Positions 15,691-24,294 are shown, counted from the stretch's first letter. The stretch is DNA of 25,616 nt from JAGXLP01 sp964649445 (GCA_964649445.1 CAZYPS010000023.1:1-25616), one strand, 5' to 3'. Program-made: numbers and translations. Notes: generated from the sequence alone by a model not told the origin.

Positions 15691-16710
15691 ATGCAAAAGC
15701 ATAAACCATACGTGAAAAGACTTCATCACTCACTTAAAGGAGAAGACCCTGGGATAGTCCCAATTTTTGGCACGATAACGATGAGATACGTCGTCTCACG
15801 AACCAGTCTCAAATTAGAGGAGTACCTATCCGATAGAAAAAAGATGCTGGAAGCCCAGCTTGAGATACGGGAAGATCTGGGAGATTGGGTACTTCCCCGG
15901 CCAAACCACGGACCTTTCGTAGAAACTGAAACCCTTGGCGGTAAAGTAGTGGTCGAGGACGAACAAACCGCAATTAGGAGTTACCCGCTTCAATCGCGAA
16001 GCGATCTACTGGACTTGGAGATTCCCGACCCCTTCTCGAAAGGAGAAATGGCAAAAATTCTGGGCATTGCCAAATGGATGCGTAATGAATTAGACGAGGA
16101 AACACCGATAAGACCAGCCATGGCGCTTCACCCATTTAGCCTCGCTTACTACCTGAGAGGTAAGAAGTTCTTTACGGACCTTATAGAAGATCCATCCTGG
16201 GTTCACGATCTAATGGAGTTCGCCACGAAAGTAGCAATTGAATACGCCCGGGCTCAGGAAGAGGTACTGGGGACGGATATTCCTATCTTTCACTCGGACG
16301 ATATTGCCGAGATGGTCTCTCCCTCCCACTACCAGGAATTCGGTGCTCCTTATTCACGTAAACTGTTCAAAAATACGGAAGGCTGGAATGTCATTCACGA
16401 ATGCGGCGAATCGGAACACCTGTGGAAACTCTTTCCCGATTCCATGGAGGTTTTCGAACTGGGCCCACAGGATAAAATCGATCTTGGAAAGGCACGCAAA
16501 GCGCTTCCGGAAGTGTCTCTGGCAGGTAACGTCTCCTCGACTGAGATACTCATTAATGGAAAACCCAGGGACGTAAGACAGGAAGTTAAAAGGTGCATTG
16601 AGGACGGCGGCAAGAAGAACCTAATTCTGGGACTTGCTGGAGGCGTACTGCCGAACGTGGCTGAGGAAAACTTACAAGCACTCAATAAAGCCGTGACCGA
16701 ACTTAGTTAA
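15691..16710 (+). CDS. Second URO-D/MtaA-like protein, third zinc ligand missing
   Basis: This 339-residue paralogue lies 27 bases after the first, behind AAAAGGAG. The barrel phrases match (FSLAYYLRGKKFFTDLIEDP, VSPSHYQEFGAPYSRKLF), and the first two zinc ligands are kept as H236-E-C238 (IHECGES). The third is not: LILGLAGGVLPNV lines up with FILSSGCFLPGET of the first protein, and the cysteine is replaced by glycine (G317). It may bind a different metal set, act as the substrate-side methyltransferase (the MtaB-like role), or form a heterodimer with the first protein. I cannot tell which. Its place in the operon, just before the phosphorylase, supports a shared pathway. Confidence 0.85.
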   Translation: MQKHKPYVKRLHHSLKGEDPGIVPIFGTITMRYVVSRTSLKLEEYLSDRKKMLEAQLEIREDLGDWVLPRPNHGPFVETETLGGKVVVEDEQTAIRSYPLQSRSDLLDLEIPDPFSKGEMAKILGIAKWMRNELDEETPIRPAMALHPFSLAYYLRGKKFFTDLIEDPSWVHDLMEFATKVAIEYARAQEEVLGTDIPIFHSDDIAEMVSPSHYQEFGAPYSRKLFKNTEGWNVIHECGESEHLWKLFPDSMEVFELGPQDKIDLGKARKALPEVSLAGNVSSTEILINGKPRDVRQEVKRCIEDGGKKNLILGLAGGVLPNVAEENLQALNKAVTELS

Positions 16711-16761
16711 AAAATATTTTCACTAAAATCATCGTAAAAACATGTTTGGGGGAATGATCAA

Positions 16762-18507
16762 GTGAACGAAGAAAGACAAAAAATCAAAGACCATTTAAAT
16801 TTCCTTTACGACGAAGACCAGGCATCGGATGCATTAGAGGAAGTCACTGATAAAATAGAAAAGTTCCGCCAGCAAAATCCGTCTCTGGCGGAAAGCTCGG
16901 AGGGGGAGAATTACTTTTCAGAGGAGGACTCCGTACTTATCACCTACGGGGACCAGGTAAGCACCGAAGGAGAAGCGCCCTTACGGACACTCGGAAAATT
17001 CTTGACTAAAACCGTGGGAGAAGAATTTAGCACGGTCCACCTGTTACCGTTCTTCCCCTATTCCTCTGACGACGGATTTTCTATCACCGATTATCAAACC
17101 GTAAATCCCGAAATGGGTGATTGGGACGACATCAGGGAACTTGATGAAAATTTCGACCTGATGTTCGATGCGGTAATAAACCACGCCTCCAGACAGGGCA
17201 AGTGGTTTGAACGTTACATGAAAGGAGATCCGGAATACGAAGATTTCTTTATCGAAGTGGACGATTCCTGGGATCTTTCTCAGGTCGTTCGGCCACGGGA
17301 CAATCCCCTCATCACGGAAATAGAAGGTGAAGAAGGGACAAAGAAACTATGGACGACTTTCAGCGAGGATCAGGTAGATCTTAATTACGCGAACCCGAAA
17401 GTCTTAGTTAAGATCATCGACCTGCTCCTGTTTTACGTGGAAAAAGGCGCAAATATTATCAGACTCGATGCAATTGCTTACCTCTGGAAAAAATCAGGGA
17501 CCAGCTGTATCCACCTGGAAGAAACTCACCGCGTAATCAAGTTATTTAGAGAGGTACTCAACCTCGCCGCACCCGACGTCGCCTTAATTACGGAGACCAA
17601 CGTTCCCCACGAGGACAATATCTCCTATTTCGGGGATGGCGAAAACGAAGCCCAAATGGTTTACCAGTTCTCCTTGCCTCCCCTGGTACTCGACGCTTTC
17701 CTTAGCGGCGATACCAGCAGCTTGACGGGCTGGGCTCAGGATCTGGAGTTTCCCAATACCGGCGCCACGTTCTTCAATTTCCTTGCCTCTCATGACGGCA
17801 TAGGCGTGCGACCCGCAGAGGGTATCCTGCCAGAAAGTTCCATTGATCAGATGGTAGAAGTGACGAGAGAACACGGCGGTGAAGTCTCCTACAAATCGGA
17901 CGCCGACGGAGGAAAAAGCCCTTACGAACTCAACATAACGTATTTTGACGCCCTATCGGACCCAAATAAAAACGAACCACGAGACATCCAGGTCTCTCGG
18001 TTCATGTCTTCCCAGGCAATCATACTCGCGTTCCGCGGCGTACCGGGAGTTTACTTCCATAGCCTCTTCGGTTCGAGAAACTGGGTTGAGGGAATGAAAA
18101 AAACCGGCAGAAAAAGAACCATAAACCGGGAAAAATTCAACCTGGCGAGGCTCGAGGAAGAATTACAGGACCCTTACTCCCTGCGCAGTATGGTTCTAAA
18201 CAGATTTAAGAAGTTGCTTCGGATAAGACAGAACCACTCAGCCTTTAGTCCATCAGCTGACCAGTCTGTGTTGGACCTTGATTCCAGGGTGTTCGCATTT
18301 TCCAGGTCACCGGAAGCAGGAGATGATTTCCTTTGCTTGCACAGCGTATCCGAAAACGAGGAGTCACTCACAATCTCTCGCGAACTGGTAAATGGAGCTG
18401 GCCAGCTGGAAAACCTCATAGATGGACAGATCTACGAGTTTTCAGGGAAAGAAGAGCTAGAAGTACCCATAGCGCCCTACGAAGTCCTCTGGCTAAAACT
18501 GGATTAA
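16762..18507 (+). CDS. GH13 subfamily 18 sugar phosphorylase (sucrose/glucosylglycerate phosphorylase family)
   Basis: This 581-residue cytoplasmic enzyme should split an alpha-glucoside with phosphate to give alpha-glucose 1-phosphate. The TIM barrel carries the retaining triad: nucleophile D236 (IIRLDAIAYLWK), acid/base E278 (LITETNVPH) and D345 (SHDGIG). The early phrase VLITYGDQVS and HLLPFFPYSSDDGFSITDY are hallmarks of subfamily 18. It is longer than classical sucrose phosphorylase (about 490-505 residues) and nearer the glucosylglycerate/glucosylglycerol and sucrose 6F-phosphate phosphorylase branch, so those are the likeliest substrates. The start is GTG with GGGGGA (16748-16753) upstream. 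E. coli ycjM, a glucosylglycerate phosphorylase, likewise lies next to ABC sugar transporter genes. The exact acceptor cannot be decided from sequence. Confidence 0.9.
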   Translation: MNEERQKIKDHLNFLYDEDQASDALEEVTDKIEKFRQQNPSLAESSEGENYFSEEDSVLITYGDQVSTEGEAPLRTLGKFLTKTVGEEFSTVHLLPFFPYSSDDGFSITDYQTVNPEMGDWDDIRELDENFDLMFDAVINHASRQGKWFERYMKGDPEYEDFFIEVDDSWDLSQVVRPRDNPLITEIEGEEGTKKLWTTFSEDQVDLNYANPKVLVKIIDLLLFYVEKGANIIRLDAIAYLWKKSGTSCIHLEETHRVIKLFREVLNLAAPDVALITETNVPHEDNISYFGDGENEAQMVYQFSLPPLVLDAFLSGDTSSLTGWAQDLEFPNTGATFFNFLASHDGIGVRPAEGILPESSIDQMVEVTREHGGEVSYKSDADGGKSPYELNITYFDALSDPNKNEPRDIQVSRFMSSQAIILAFRGVPGVYFHSLFGSRNWVEGMKKTGRKRTINREKFNLARLEEELQDPYSLRSMVLNRFKKLLRIRQNHSAFSPSADQSVLDLDSRVFAFSRSPEAGDDFLCLHSVSENEESLTISRELVNGAGQLENLIDGQIYEFSGKEELEVPIAPYEVLWLKLD

Positions 18508-18557
18508 ACTACAAATTAGATTATTGAAACTTTCTCGGCTTAAAAAACAATTTAAAT

Positions 18558-19598
18558 TTAACTAACATCCGGCAACTGCCAATACATCTCGTCCGGTTTC
18601 AATTCGGCGAAATCGCCCTCTTCGTGAAGAACTCGCCTCAGGTCCAGACAGAGGTGACATTTAGAGTAATAACCCAAATCCGTTTCCTGATACCCGTATT
18701 CAAGAGCCAGGTCGTATAGTCCGGCAAAATCGTCCTCAGCTATCAGAGAAAGTACCGGGTATTTTTCGGGGTCAATACCCTCGAATAACAGTTCATCCAG
18801 GTTTTCGATCTTACCAAAAGAGAGACCTCCGCAATACCCGGGAACGTAGTTGCCGTAGTTATCCAAGTGGTTGTGCCATTCCCGGAGGAAAGGAGGCCGA
18901 CAGGGTCTATTAAACCACCACTCTGGAGAACTCGCAGATAAGTTCGTAATATCGTAATCAGGGACAACGTACGGAGCTCTGCCCGAAAGGAAGAACTCGG
19001 CGTTCTCTCCAAGCTCACCTCCCTGTCGATCGATATACTGGTCCAGGTCGAGGGTCCCTTCTACACCCATTCGTTCGAACTTACGCATGTATTCCGACTG
19101 ATAAACTATCGCGTTTTTTCCGAATATCTCCCTGCCGATATCAACGGCTCGCTTTGTATTCTCGAACGGCACGTACTCAAGGTAAAACGGGTTGACCGAA
19201 ATCATGAGCCCCTTCATTCCTGCTTGGCGAAGTTCTTTCAGTTTGTCCCTGGTAGTTTCTTCGTCCCTGCACCAATACGAATTCGTCTCCGCAAATATGG
19301 ATGGAATTCCCAGCTCGTCTGCTATTCGGACTGCCTCCAGCAGTTTTTCATAATGAAGGAACGGTTCACCGCCGGTCAAATGAAGGCCATGGTTTAGCCC
19401 GATTGAGTCCGGTCCGGTTGGACTAGGAACGATATATTTCGAGAGCTTCGACAGGGTCCGTTTCAGCTCTTTCGCGGAGATCAAGTCATCTTCCCATTCG
19501 GGACCGCAAGCGTACATACAGTGAGCGCACTTTGCCGTGCATTGATAACTTAAAATCAACCCGACGGATTTGGGTTTCGGTACTGTAATATTACTCAT
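18558..19598 (-). CDS. Radical SAM protein of unknown function
   Basis: This 346-residue protein carries the canonical radical SAM cluster motif C20-x3-C24-x2-C27 (CTAKCAHC), followed by LHLTGGEPFLHY, which contacts SAM. The C-terminal part has further cysteines in RPCRPPF, GYCGGLSFG and KCHLC, which could hold an auxiliary Fe-S cluster as in SPASM/twitch-type enzymes. The start at 19598 opens the conserved region. AAGGAG lies 15 bases before it, rather far, so an earlier start is possible. It is convergent with the phosphorylase gene and follows the OmpH-like gene on the same strand after 157 bases. No small peptide substrate gene was found next to it. The reaction is unknown. Confidence 0.85.
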   Translation of the reverse strand: MSNITVPKPKSVGLILSYQCTAKCAHCMYACGPEWEDDLISAKELKRTLSKLSKYIVPSPTGPDSIGLNHGLHLTGGEPFLHYEKLLEAVRIADELGIPSIFAETNSYWCRDEETTRDKLKELRQAGMKGLMISVNPFYLEYVPFENTKRAVDIGREIFGKNAIVYQSEYMRKFERMGVEGTLDLDQYIDRQGGELGENAEFFLSGRAPYVVPDYDITNLSASSPEWWFNRPCRPPFLREWHNHLDNYGNYVPGYCGGLSFGKIENLDELLFEGIDPEKYPVLSLIAEDDFAGLYDLALEYGYQETDLGYYSKCHLCLDLRRVLHEEGDFAELKPDEMYWQLPDVS

Positions 19599-19755
19599 AT
19601 CAAAACGATTCAACTCCTTAACCCGGAACAAACATTAATATTTTTCCACTCGACGTTTTCTATACCTGCTCTAATATTTTAGAATTTAATTTTAAATAAC
19701 CCGTGAAACTTCCTCCAAAACAGACAACCGAACATCTGCGGAGTCGATAAATCCT

Positions 19756-20604
19756 TCACTCGCTGGCTATTTCCTTTCGGAGTGCTTCCTTTGTCATCTC
19801 GGTTAGATCATCTATTCTGTTGCTATTGCGGTACAATACGACGTTTTCCTGTCTCAGGACGAGATCGTATCCTTCTTCGTCGGCTCTAATATTGGTGATT
19901 TGAAATATCTTTTTCTCCATTAAGCCCGTCAATATTTTGTCAAGCTGTTCGTATTGCCTGCTAATTTGTGAAAGCGTCTGAGATATCTCTTCCGGAACGG
20001 CGGCACCCTCTCTAACATCACTCAACACGTTTTCAAGTTCGCTCATTATTGGCCCTACCTGCTCCTTCAATTCGAATAATCTATCCGAAACTGATTCGAA
20101 TCCTTCTGCCTGAAGCATCTTATCCAGCATGGCTATATCTATTTCCAGCTTAGCTTTTAGTCTTTCAGCCTGAAGTATATCTCTTTGTCTCTTGTACTCG
20201 CCTTCGGATATCTCGCCCTTGAGAGCCTGCTCCCTCAGTGAGACCAGTTCCTTCGACTTTTCCTGGGCACTTTTTCTTTCTTCTTCTACAGCCTGCGTGA
20301 AGACTGTGAAGGCTTCCTTCGCGTTTATGTACCCTATTTTCAACCCTGCCCCGTAAAGCTCCAGGTCGACTTCTCTACCTTCAGACTCGCTTAGCTCCCT
20401 AATATTGCTATCAAGAATTGACCTAACACCCAGTAAAGAATCCAGAGCCTTGGTAATTTCTCCGTTATTAACCAGTTTTTCAGCTCTTTTAAGCTCCTCG
20501 ATCAACAGATCCGTGGAAAGATCCTCCTGACCGAAACCGACCAGTGAACTCGTAAAAAAAAGGACAATAAGCAGACATAGAGCTACAGTTACAGATTTCT
20601 TCAT
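19756..20604 (-). CDS. OmpH/Skp-like secreted coiled-coil protein
   Basis: This 282-residue protein has a signal peptide (about 1-25, ending GFG before QEDL). A first helical part (30-75) is followed by LKIGYINAKEAFTVF (about 89-103), which matches the start of mature OmpH/Skp chaperones (IGYVN...F). A long charged coiled coil runs from about 105 to 185, again as in Skp, whose tentacles hold unfolded outer-membrane proteins. The last 60 residues hold a small beta region (IRADEEGYDLVLRQENVVLYRN). It is longer than Skp (about 160) because of the N- and C-terminal additions. The ATG has AGGGGTG upstream. If it is a true Skp homologue it supports a diderm envelope. A general periplasmic coiled-coil protein is the alternative. 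Confidence 0.75.
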   Translation of the reverse strand: MKKSVTVALCLLIVLFFTSSLVGFGQEDLSTDLLIEELKRAEKLVNNGEITKALDSLLGVRSILDSNIRELSESEGREVDLELYGAGLKIGYINAKEAFTVFTQAVEEERKSAQEKSKELVSLREQALKGEISEGEYKRQRDILQAERLKAKLEIDIAMLDKMLQAEGFESVSDRLFELKEQVGPIMSELENVLSDVREGAAVPEEISQTLSQISRQYEQLDKILTGLMEKKIFQITNIRADEEGYDLVLRQENVVLYRNSNRIDDLTEMTKEALRKEIASE

Positions 20605-20806
20605 TATTTCACCCCTGTCGTATATACTTTCGCGGAAAAAGCCCGGTGGTGCAACTGCAAAATATTACCCCTCAACTTCTTCTATCATATAGTCACTTAG
20701 TACCTTTTGGCTTTTCTTCCGCGATAATAAATCAATTTTACTACGAGGATTTAAAGATCCGATGAACCAACTTTGTTTTATCCAATAGGCAAAAATAAGG
20801 TGATAC

Positions 20807-20834
20807 TTGGACGCTTCTTTTTTTTATCTATAAT
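20807..20834 (+). promoter_or_regulatory. Candidate promoter of the PsbP-like gene
   Basis: TTGGAC (20807-20812), a 16-base spacer and a perfect TATAAT (20829-20834) lie about 75 bases upstream of the expected start codon, in the region divergent from the OmpH-like gene. Confidence 0.55.
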
Positions 20835-20915
20835 AGTGGTGCAGCACTCCGGAAAAGTCCCGGTTAGACAGGTCTTATTGGAACCGAGATATTTGGTGTT
20901 TTGAGGAGGGATAAC

Positions 20916-21914
20916 GTGCGAAAATCTCTAACACTGGTTTTAGCAGCTGTGTTAGTAGTATTGTTAGCAGTACCCGGCAATATAGCAACCGCTCGGGAGA
21001 AAGAGAACCAGCTAAACCTGGCCGAAGCGAACGTGACAAGGGTCGATTACTCCCGGTCCGGAACTAGTGGAAATTACAGATTCAACGTCACCCTCTATCA
21101 CGACGATGATGGAGAAGACGGTTACGCGAACTGGTGGCAGGTCGAGACACTGGACGGAGAACAACTCGGAAGACGCAAACTCCTCCACGCACATGGCACC
21201 AGAGAATTTACTCGCTCGGATACCATCAAAGTTCCGGAAGGTACCCGGTTCATCGTGGTTCGTGGTCACGACGAAAACCACGGTTATGGTGGAAGAGCTG
21301 CAATAGTTGATCTCAATTCGGGAGGAATAGAGTTCGTGGACCAGGGGGTAGGACCTCGTAATTTTGGGAAATATGCCCAGACCCGGCAGGTCGAAATGAC
21401 CAGTTATTCAAACGAAGAACTTGGGTTTAAAATTAGTTATCCGAAAGGCTGGGAAAAGGTTTTTCCGAAGGAAGGGAAAAGCAGAGAGCCAGAAGATCGG
21501 AAAGAGATATTTTTTCGGGCAAGCAGCAGCAAAAACCTTGAAAACGGGAACTCCGTATCAGTAATGGCAAACGAGCTAAACCAACCAGTTACACTCGATG
21601 AGTACGAACAATACGTTAAATTGTCCGATAAATTTTTTCCACCCGGGTTCGAAGAAATTTCCCGCGGCGAGCTCGCCGGACTCCCGGCTGTCATCGCGGA
21701 ATCTACTCGCGTTGATTACGTGTCAAAAACCGAAGCGGAAAACGGAACCGACCAAACCCGAGAGAAAATTACCAGGAGAGTCAAGACCATAGGCCTTATC
21801 ACCAGAGGCAACCTTTACCGGGTAACTGTAAGCGCCGCCGTGGAAGATTTCGCCGAGGTAAATGAAAAATATTTCGGACGGATACTGGATTCGTTCGAGA
21901 TATTGCCTGAATAA
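20916..21914 (+). CDS. Secreted protein with PsbP/DcrB-like C-terminal domain
   Basis: This 332-residue exported protein starts at GTG 20916, five bases after GAGGAGGG (20903-20910), so the in-frame TTG at 20901 is rejected because it overlaps that site. A signal peptide covers about 1-26 (LTLVLAAVLVVLLAVPG, cleavage near ATA). Residues 35-145 form a beta-rich domain with many aspartates and histidines (LYHDDDGEDGYANWW, VVRGHDENHGYGG). From about 165 a PsbP/DcrB-like domain begins with SNEELGFKISYPKGWEKV and ends with YFGRILDSFEIL. It has no lipobox. Binding or envelope roles are typical of this fold, but the function here is unknown. It stands alone on the plus strand between minus-strand genes. 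Confidence 0.85.
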   Translation: MRKSLTLVLAAVLVVLLAVPGNIATAREKENQLNLAEANVTRVDYSRSGTSGNYRFNVTLYHDDDGEDGYANWWQVETLDGEQLGRRKLLHAHGTREFTRSDTIKVPEGTRFIVVRGHDENHGYGGRAAIVDLNSGGIEFVDQGVGPRNFGKYAQTRQVEMTSYSNEELGFKISYPKGWEKVFPKEGKSREPEDRKEIFFRASSSKNLENGNSVSVMANELNQPVTLDEYEQYVKLSDKFFPPGFEEISRGELAGLPAVIAESTRVDYVSKTEAENGTDQTREKITRRVKTIGLITRGNLYRVTVSAAVEDFAEVNEKYFGRILDSFEILPE

Positions 21915-21928
21915 CGTCCTAGACGCTA

Positions 21929-21965
21929 AAAAGCCAGGGAAAGCTAAAGACATCAGCTTCCCCTG
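21929..21965 (-). terminator. Terminator of the SDR gene
   Basis: CAGGGAAAGCT (21935-21945) and AGCTTCCCCTG (21955-21965) pair over 11 positions with one mismatch and a 9-base loop. Read on the minus strand the stem is followed by GCTTTTTAG, a fair U-tract, and it lies about 55 bases after the SDR stop. It may also slow transcription arriving from the plus strand. Confidence 0.55.
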
Positions 21966-22019
21966 ATATTCCCGGTGGAAATCCCTGGTAGCAAATATTG
22001 ACTGGCTTGTTGTTTGAAT

Positions 22020-22814
22020 TCACGTAGTAGTGTTAAGCCAGCCCCCGTCGATATAGTAATTTGAACCAAGGCAGTAACTCGCCAGGGGAGAACAGAGGAA
22101 CGCGTATAGGTGAGCGACTTCCTCAGGCTGGGCAAACCTGCCAAGTGGGGTCTTTTCCTCCGCTATCTGGGCAAAATACTCCTCTTCAGTTATATCCTTA
22201 CCCTCGGTAAGATTCGAGGCGGTGTTTTTCCAGTCCGAAGTAAGCACCAACCCTGGACTTATAGCGTTAACCCTAATCCCTTCGTGGACCAGCTCATTTG
22301 CCATGTTTTTCGAAAGCATCGTCAGAGCCGCTTTGGTCGTGTTGTATATTGGCTCGTAGCTAAGCGGTTGTTTTGCACAGATAGAAGACGTATTCAGGAT
22401 TACTCCTCCGTCTTTCTGTTTCATCAACGGCACCAATGCCCGGGACATCCTGACTGTGGCCATCACGTGCAGGTCCCAGAAGTATTGCCACTTCTCGTCC
22501 ACGTCATCCATTATATCCTCTTCACTTCCGGTGCCCGCATTATTTATCAGGATATCAATCCCGTCAGTTTCTTCTTTTAAAGTAGACGCAACGTGAAGTA
22601 TATCGTCTTTTTCGGTCAAATCCGCCTGAATCGGGAGGGCTCTAACTCCGTAGGATTCTTCGATCTCTTCCGCCGCTTCCTCCAGTTTTGATTCCGTCCT
22701 AGCAACTATTGCGACGTTCGCACCCTCTTTTGCCAGCTCTTTTGCAACCGCCAGACCGATACCGCTGCTTCCCCCGGTTATCACGGCGAACTTATTGTCT
22801 AATTGTAGATCCAT
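22020..22814 (-). CDS. Classical short-chain dehydrogenase/reductase
   Basis: This 264-residue enzyme has the Rossmann motif TGGSSGIG (13-20), NNAG (91-94), a catalytic serine in TSS (143-144) and YNTTK (Y157, K161), so all catalytic residues of a classical SDR are present. R39 at the end of the second strand (VARTE) favours NADP(H). The C-terminal ending (LASYCLGSNYYIDGGW) is standard and implies a tetramer. The start at 22814 is fixed by AGGAGGT (22822-22828) seven bases upstream; a longer frame starting at 22853 is not supported. The substrate is probably a sugar, polyol or ketone, but nothing in the sequence decides this. A short reading frame with its own strong ribosome binding site overlaps its start. 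Confidence 0.93.
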   Translation of the reverse strand: MDLQLDNKFAVITGGSSGIGLAVAKELAKEGANVAIVARTESKLEEAAEEIEESYGVRALPIQADLTEKDDILHVASTLKEETDGIDILINNAGTGSEEDIMDDVDEKWQYFWDLHVMATVRMSRALVPLMKQKDGGVILNTSSICAKQPLSYEPIYNTTKAALTMLSKNMANELVHEGIRVNAISPGLVLTSDWKNTASNLTEGKDITEEEYFAQIAEEKTPLGRFAQPEEVAHLYAFLCSPLASYCLGSNYYIDGGWLNTTT

Positions 22815-22881
22815 AATCTTGACCTCCTGTAAGTTCATCATCTTTGCGAACATAACTCCAAAATCCCTCTACATCGGCCAT
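22792..22881 (-). pseudogene. 29-residue frame resembling the start of a TIR-domain protein
   Basis: A minus-strand ATG at 22881, preceded by GGAGGGAGG, opens a 29-residue frame that stops inside the start of the SDR gene. Its peptide includes GFWSYVRKDDELTGG. This recalls the first residues of a class of bacterial TIR-domain proteins (FWSYVHxDDExxGGRI...). The similarity stops after GG, where the SDR ribosome binding site begins. It may be a truncated remnant, a coupled leader peptide, or a chance match. Confidence 0.35.
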
Positions 22882-23159
22882 TGTGGGCCTCCCTCTTCTT
22901 TAAGAACTCTCCCGCTTCAACTTTTACCCCTCAAGCAAATGTCTAGTGAATTCTTCCATACGTGAAAATAACGATTATTCGAATTTTTCTTCAAATTTCT
23001 CCCTTAGAACTATCAAAAGAACCGAAGCGCAACACCATTACTGAAACGTTCTATAAGAGATTTGACAAAGCTTTGATTATAAAACCTTTTTATCCAGACA
23101 TCTTAGTCGTTTTTTGTTCAAATCTCTCAACTATTTTAGCTAACATTGAATTTAACACA
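22882..23159. other. Intergenic region between the SDR and DUF523 genes
   Basis: An AT-rich region follows the stop of the DUF523-DUF1722 gene. A plus-strand frame spanning 22962-23396 runs back into that gene and looks like a shadow. No promoter or hairpin is strong enough to name. Confidence 0.35.
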
Positions 23160-24131
23160 CTAAAAATCCCGCCCTTTTCCCGAATCACTAATATCCATCA
23201 ATTCCCGCGGGTAGGGCTCAAAGTAGCGCTGTTTCTCCAGGTAATCCCGGTCAAACCTGGCTATCCAGGAACGAACCATGCTAATAATTGTGCTGAGAGG
23301 AACTTTTCCCGACCGGTAACCTTCTATATAGTCGTCGAAGAGAGACTTTTCCCGGTTCCCCAGTTCGTCGGAAAAATAACCGTAAGCATGCTGTAGGGTA
23401 TTAACATGAGATCCTGGTGAAGGGTTCTCGGAAAGGACCTTACCCAACAACTCCTTGTAATCCTGGATTACTTTTTCGATTTCCTTTTCATCCGGATGGG
23501 CGGCTAAGCGTCCTAGCTCTCTCATCTTGTCCTGATCGTAGGCCATAAGTAGCAACTTGTGCTCTGCCTGAAAGTCTGTTAGAGCATTTATAGATCCCTC
23601 AACTTCCACCACATGTCTGAAGCGAGCGTTGGCGAATATACTGATGTAAAAGTTTTCTCGAATCTGGAAGTTCCTTAGCCTGCCCTCGTTTTCAACTGGT
23701 TTATGGGAGTAGTAGTCCTTAACCGCTCTGCCAAATTTCCCCGAAGTCTTCTTGATAACTCCCGACTCGTCCAGGCCAGAATAAACTCTCACGTCGTTAG
23801 TGCCACAGCTCGGAGACCTGTTCTTTAGAATAGCACCGTCGATTTCGCCCAGTTCGGAGAATAATTCCTCAGCGTAGCTCTCCATTTGTTCCGTGTAATC
23901 TTCCCGGGTCTCCGTCTGAACCAGCCTCGCCTTTCCGTTCTTTTCCACCAGTCTAAGAGCCTTCCTCGGTACTCCAAGTCCTATCTCAACTTCTGGACAA
24001 ACGGGCAGAAACTCGACATGATCCTGGAGGGCATCTACGACTTCGCTCGATATTATTCCGCCGTTGAACCTGCAGGATTCGAAACCGAGGCATTTGCTGA
24101 CCAGAACTTTTGGCTTTACGTGATCGATCAC
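23160..24131 (-). CDS. DUF523-DUF1722 (TudS-like/YbgA-like) fusion protein
   Basis: This 323-residue protein joins two domains often found together. The N-terminal DUF523 domain (about 1-150) carries C14 and C20 (SKCLGFESCRFNGG), C45 (VCPEVEIGLGVPR) and C109 (NRSPSCG), the residues that hold a [4Fe-4S] cluster in the thiouracil desulfidase TudS. The C-terminal DUF1722 domain (about 185-315) has the typical HKLLLMAYDQDKMRELGRLAA and contains no cysteines of note. TudS removes sulfur from thiouracil, and the fused form is less studied, so desulfuration is likely but the substrate is unknown. The GTG start at 24131 follows GGAGGA closely. It stands alone, with large non-coding regions on both sides. 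Confidence 0.9.
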   Translation of the reverse strand: MIDHVKPKVLVSKCLGFESCRFNGGIISSEVVDALQDHVEFLPVCPEVEIGLGVPRKALRLVEKNGKARLVQTETREDYTEQMESYAEELFSELGEIDGAILKNRSPSCGTNDVRVYSGLDESGVIKKTSGKFGRAVKDYYSHKPVENEGRLRNFQIRENFYISIFANARFRHVVEVEGSINALTDFQAEHKLLLMAYDQDKMRELGRLAAHPDEKEIEKVIQDYKELLGKVLSENPSPGSHVNTLQHAYGYFSDELGNREKSLFDDYIEGYRSGKVPLSTIISMVRSWIARFDRDYLEKQRYFEPYPRELMDISDSGKGRDF

Positions 24132-24242
24132 GGGTCCTCCTGTTTTCTAACGGGATTTTAACGATGATATTAAGTATTTCCAACCTGTGATGATGAAAAC
24201 TAGTTCTTCACTGTTTTACCGACCCTGGAAGGGTTTGAAAAC

Positions 24243-24294
24243 TGAAATTCACTCCCCTTTCTTTCCCTCAACGAGGGAGAAATGAACTCCTAAG
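24243..24294. repeat. Hairpin repeat, copy 1
   Basis: This copy runs from TGAAATTC to CTCCTAAG. Its hairpin pairs TCCCTC (24264-24269) with GAGGGA (24273-24278), and TTTC (24258-24261) with GAAA (24279-24282) across a TT bulge. The 3' part AAATGAACTCCTAAG is identical in the copy at 25251-25306, while the stem sequences differ in a compensating way. Confidence 0.65.

Noticed and set aside
14569..16710. Haem biosynthesis (HemE) genes
   Set aside because: The pair carries H-x-C zinc-site residues of the MtaA branch and sits in a sugar operon. No other haem gene is nearby.
22962..23396. 144-residue plus-strand frame
   Set aside because: More than half lies antisense to the well-supported DUF523-DUF1722 gene, and there is no ribosome binding site.
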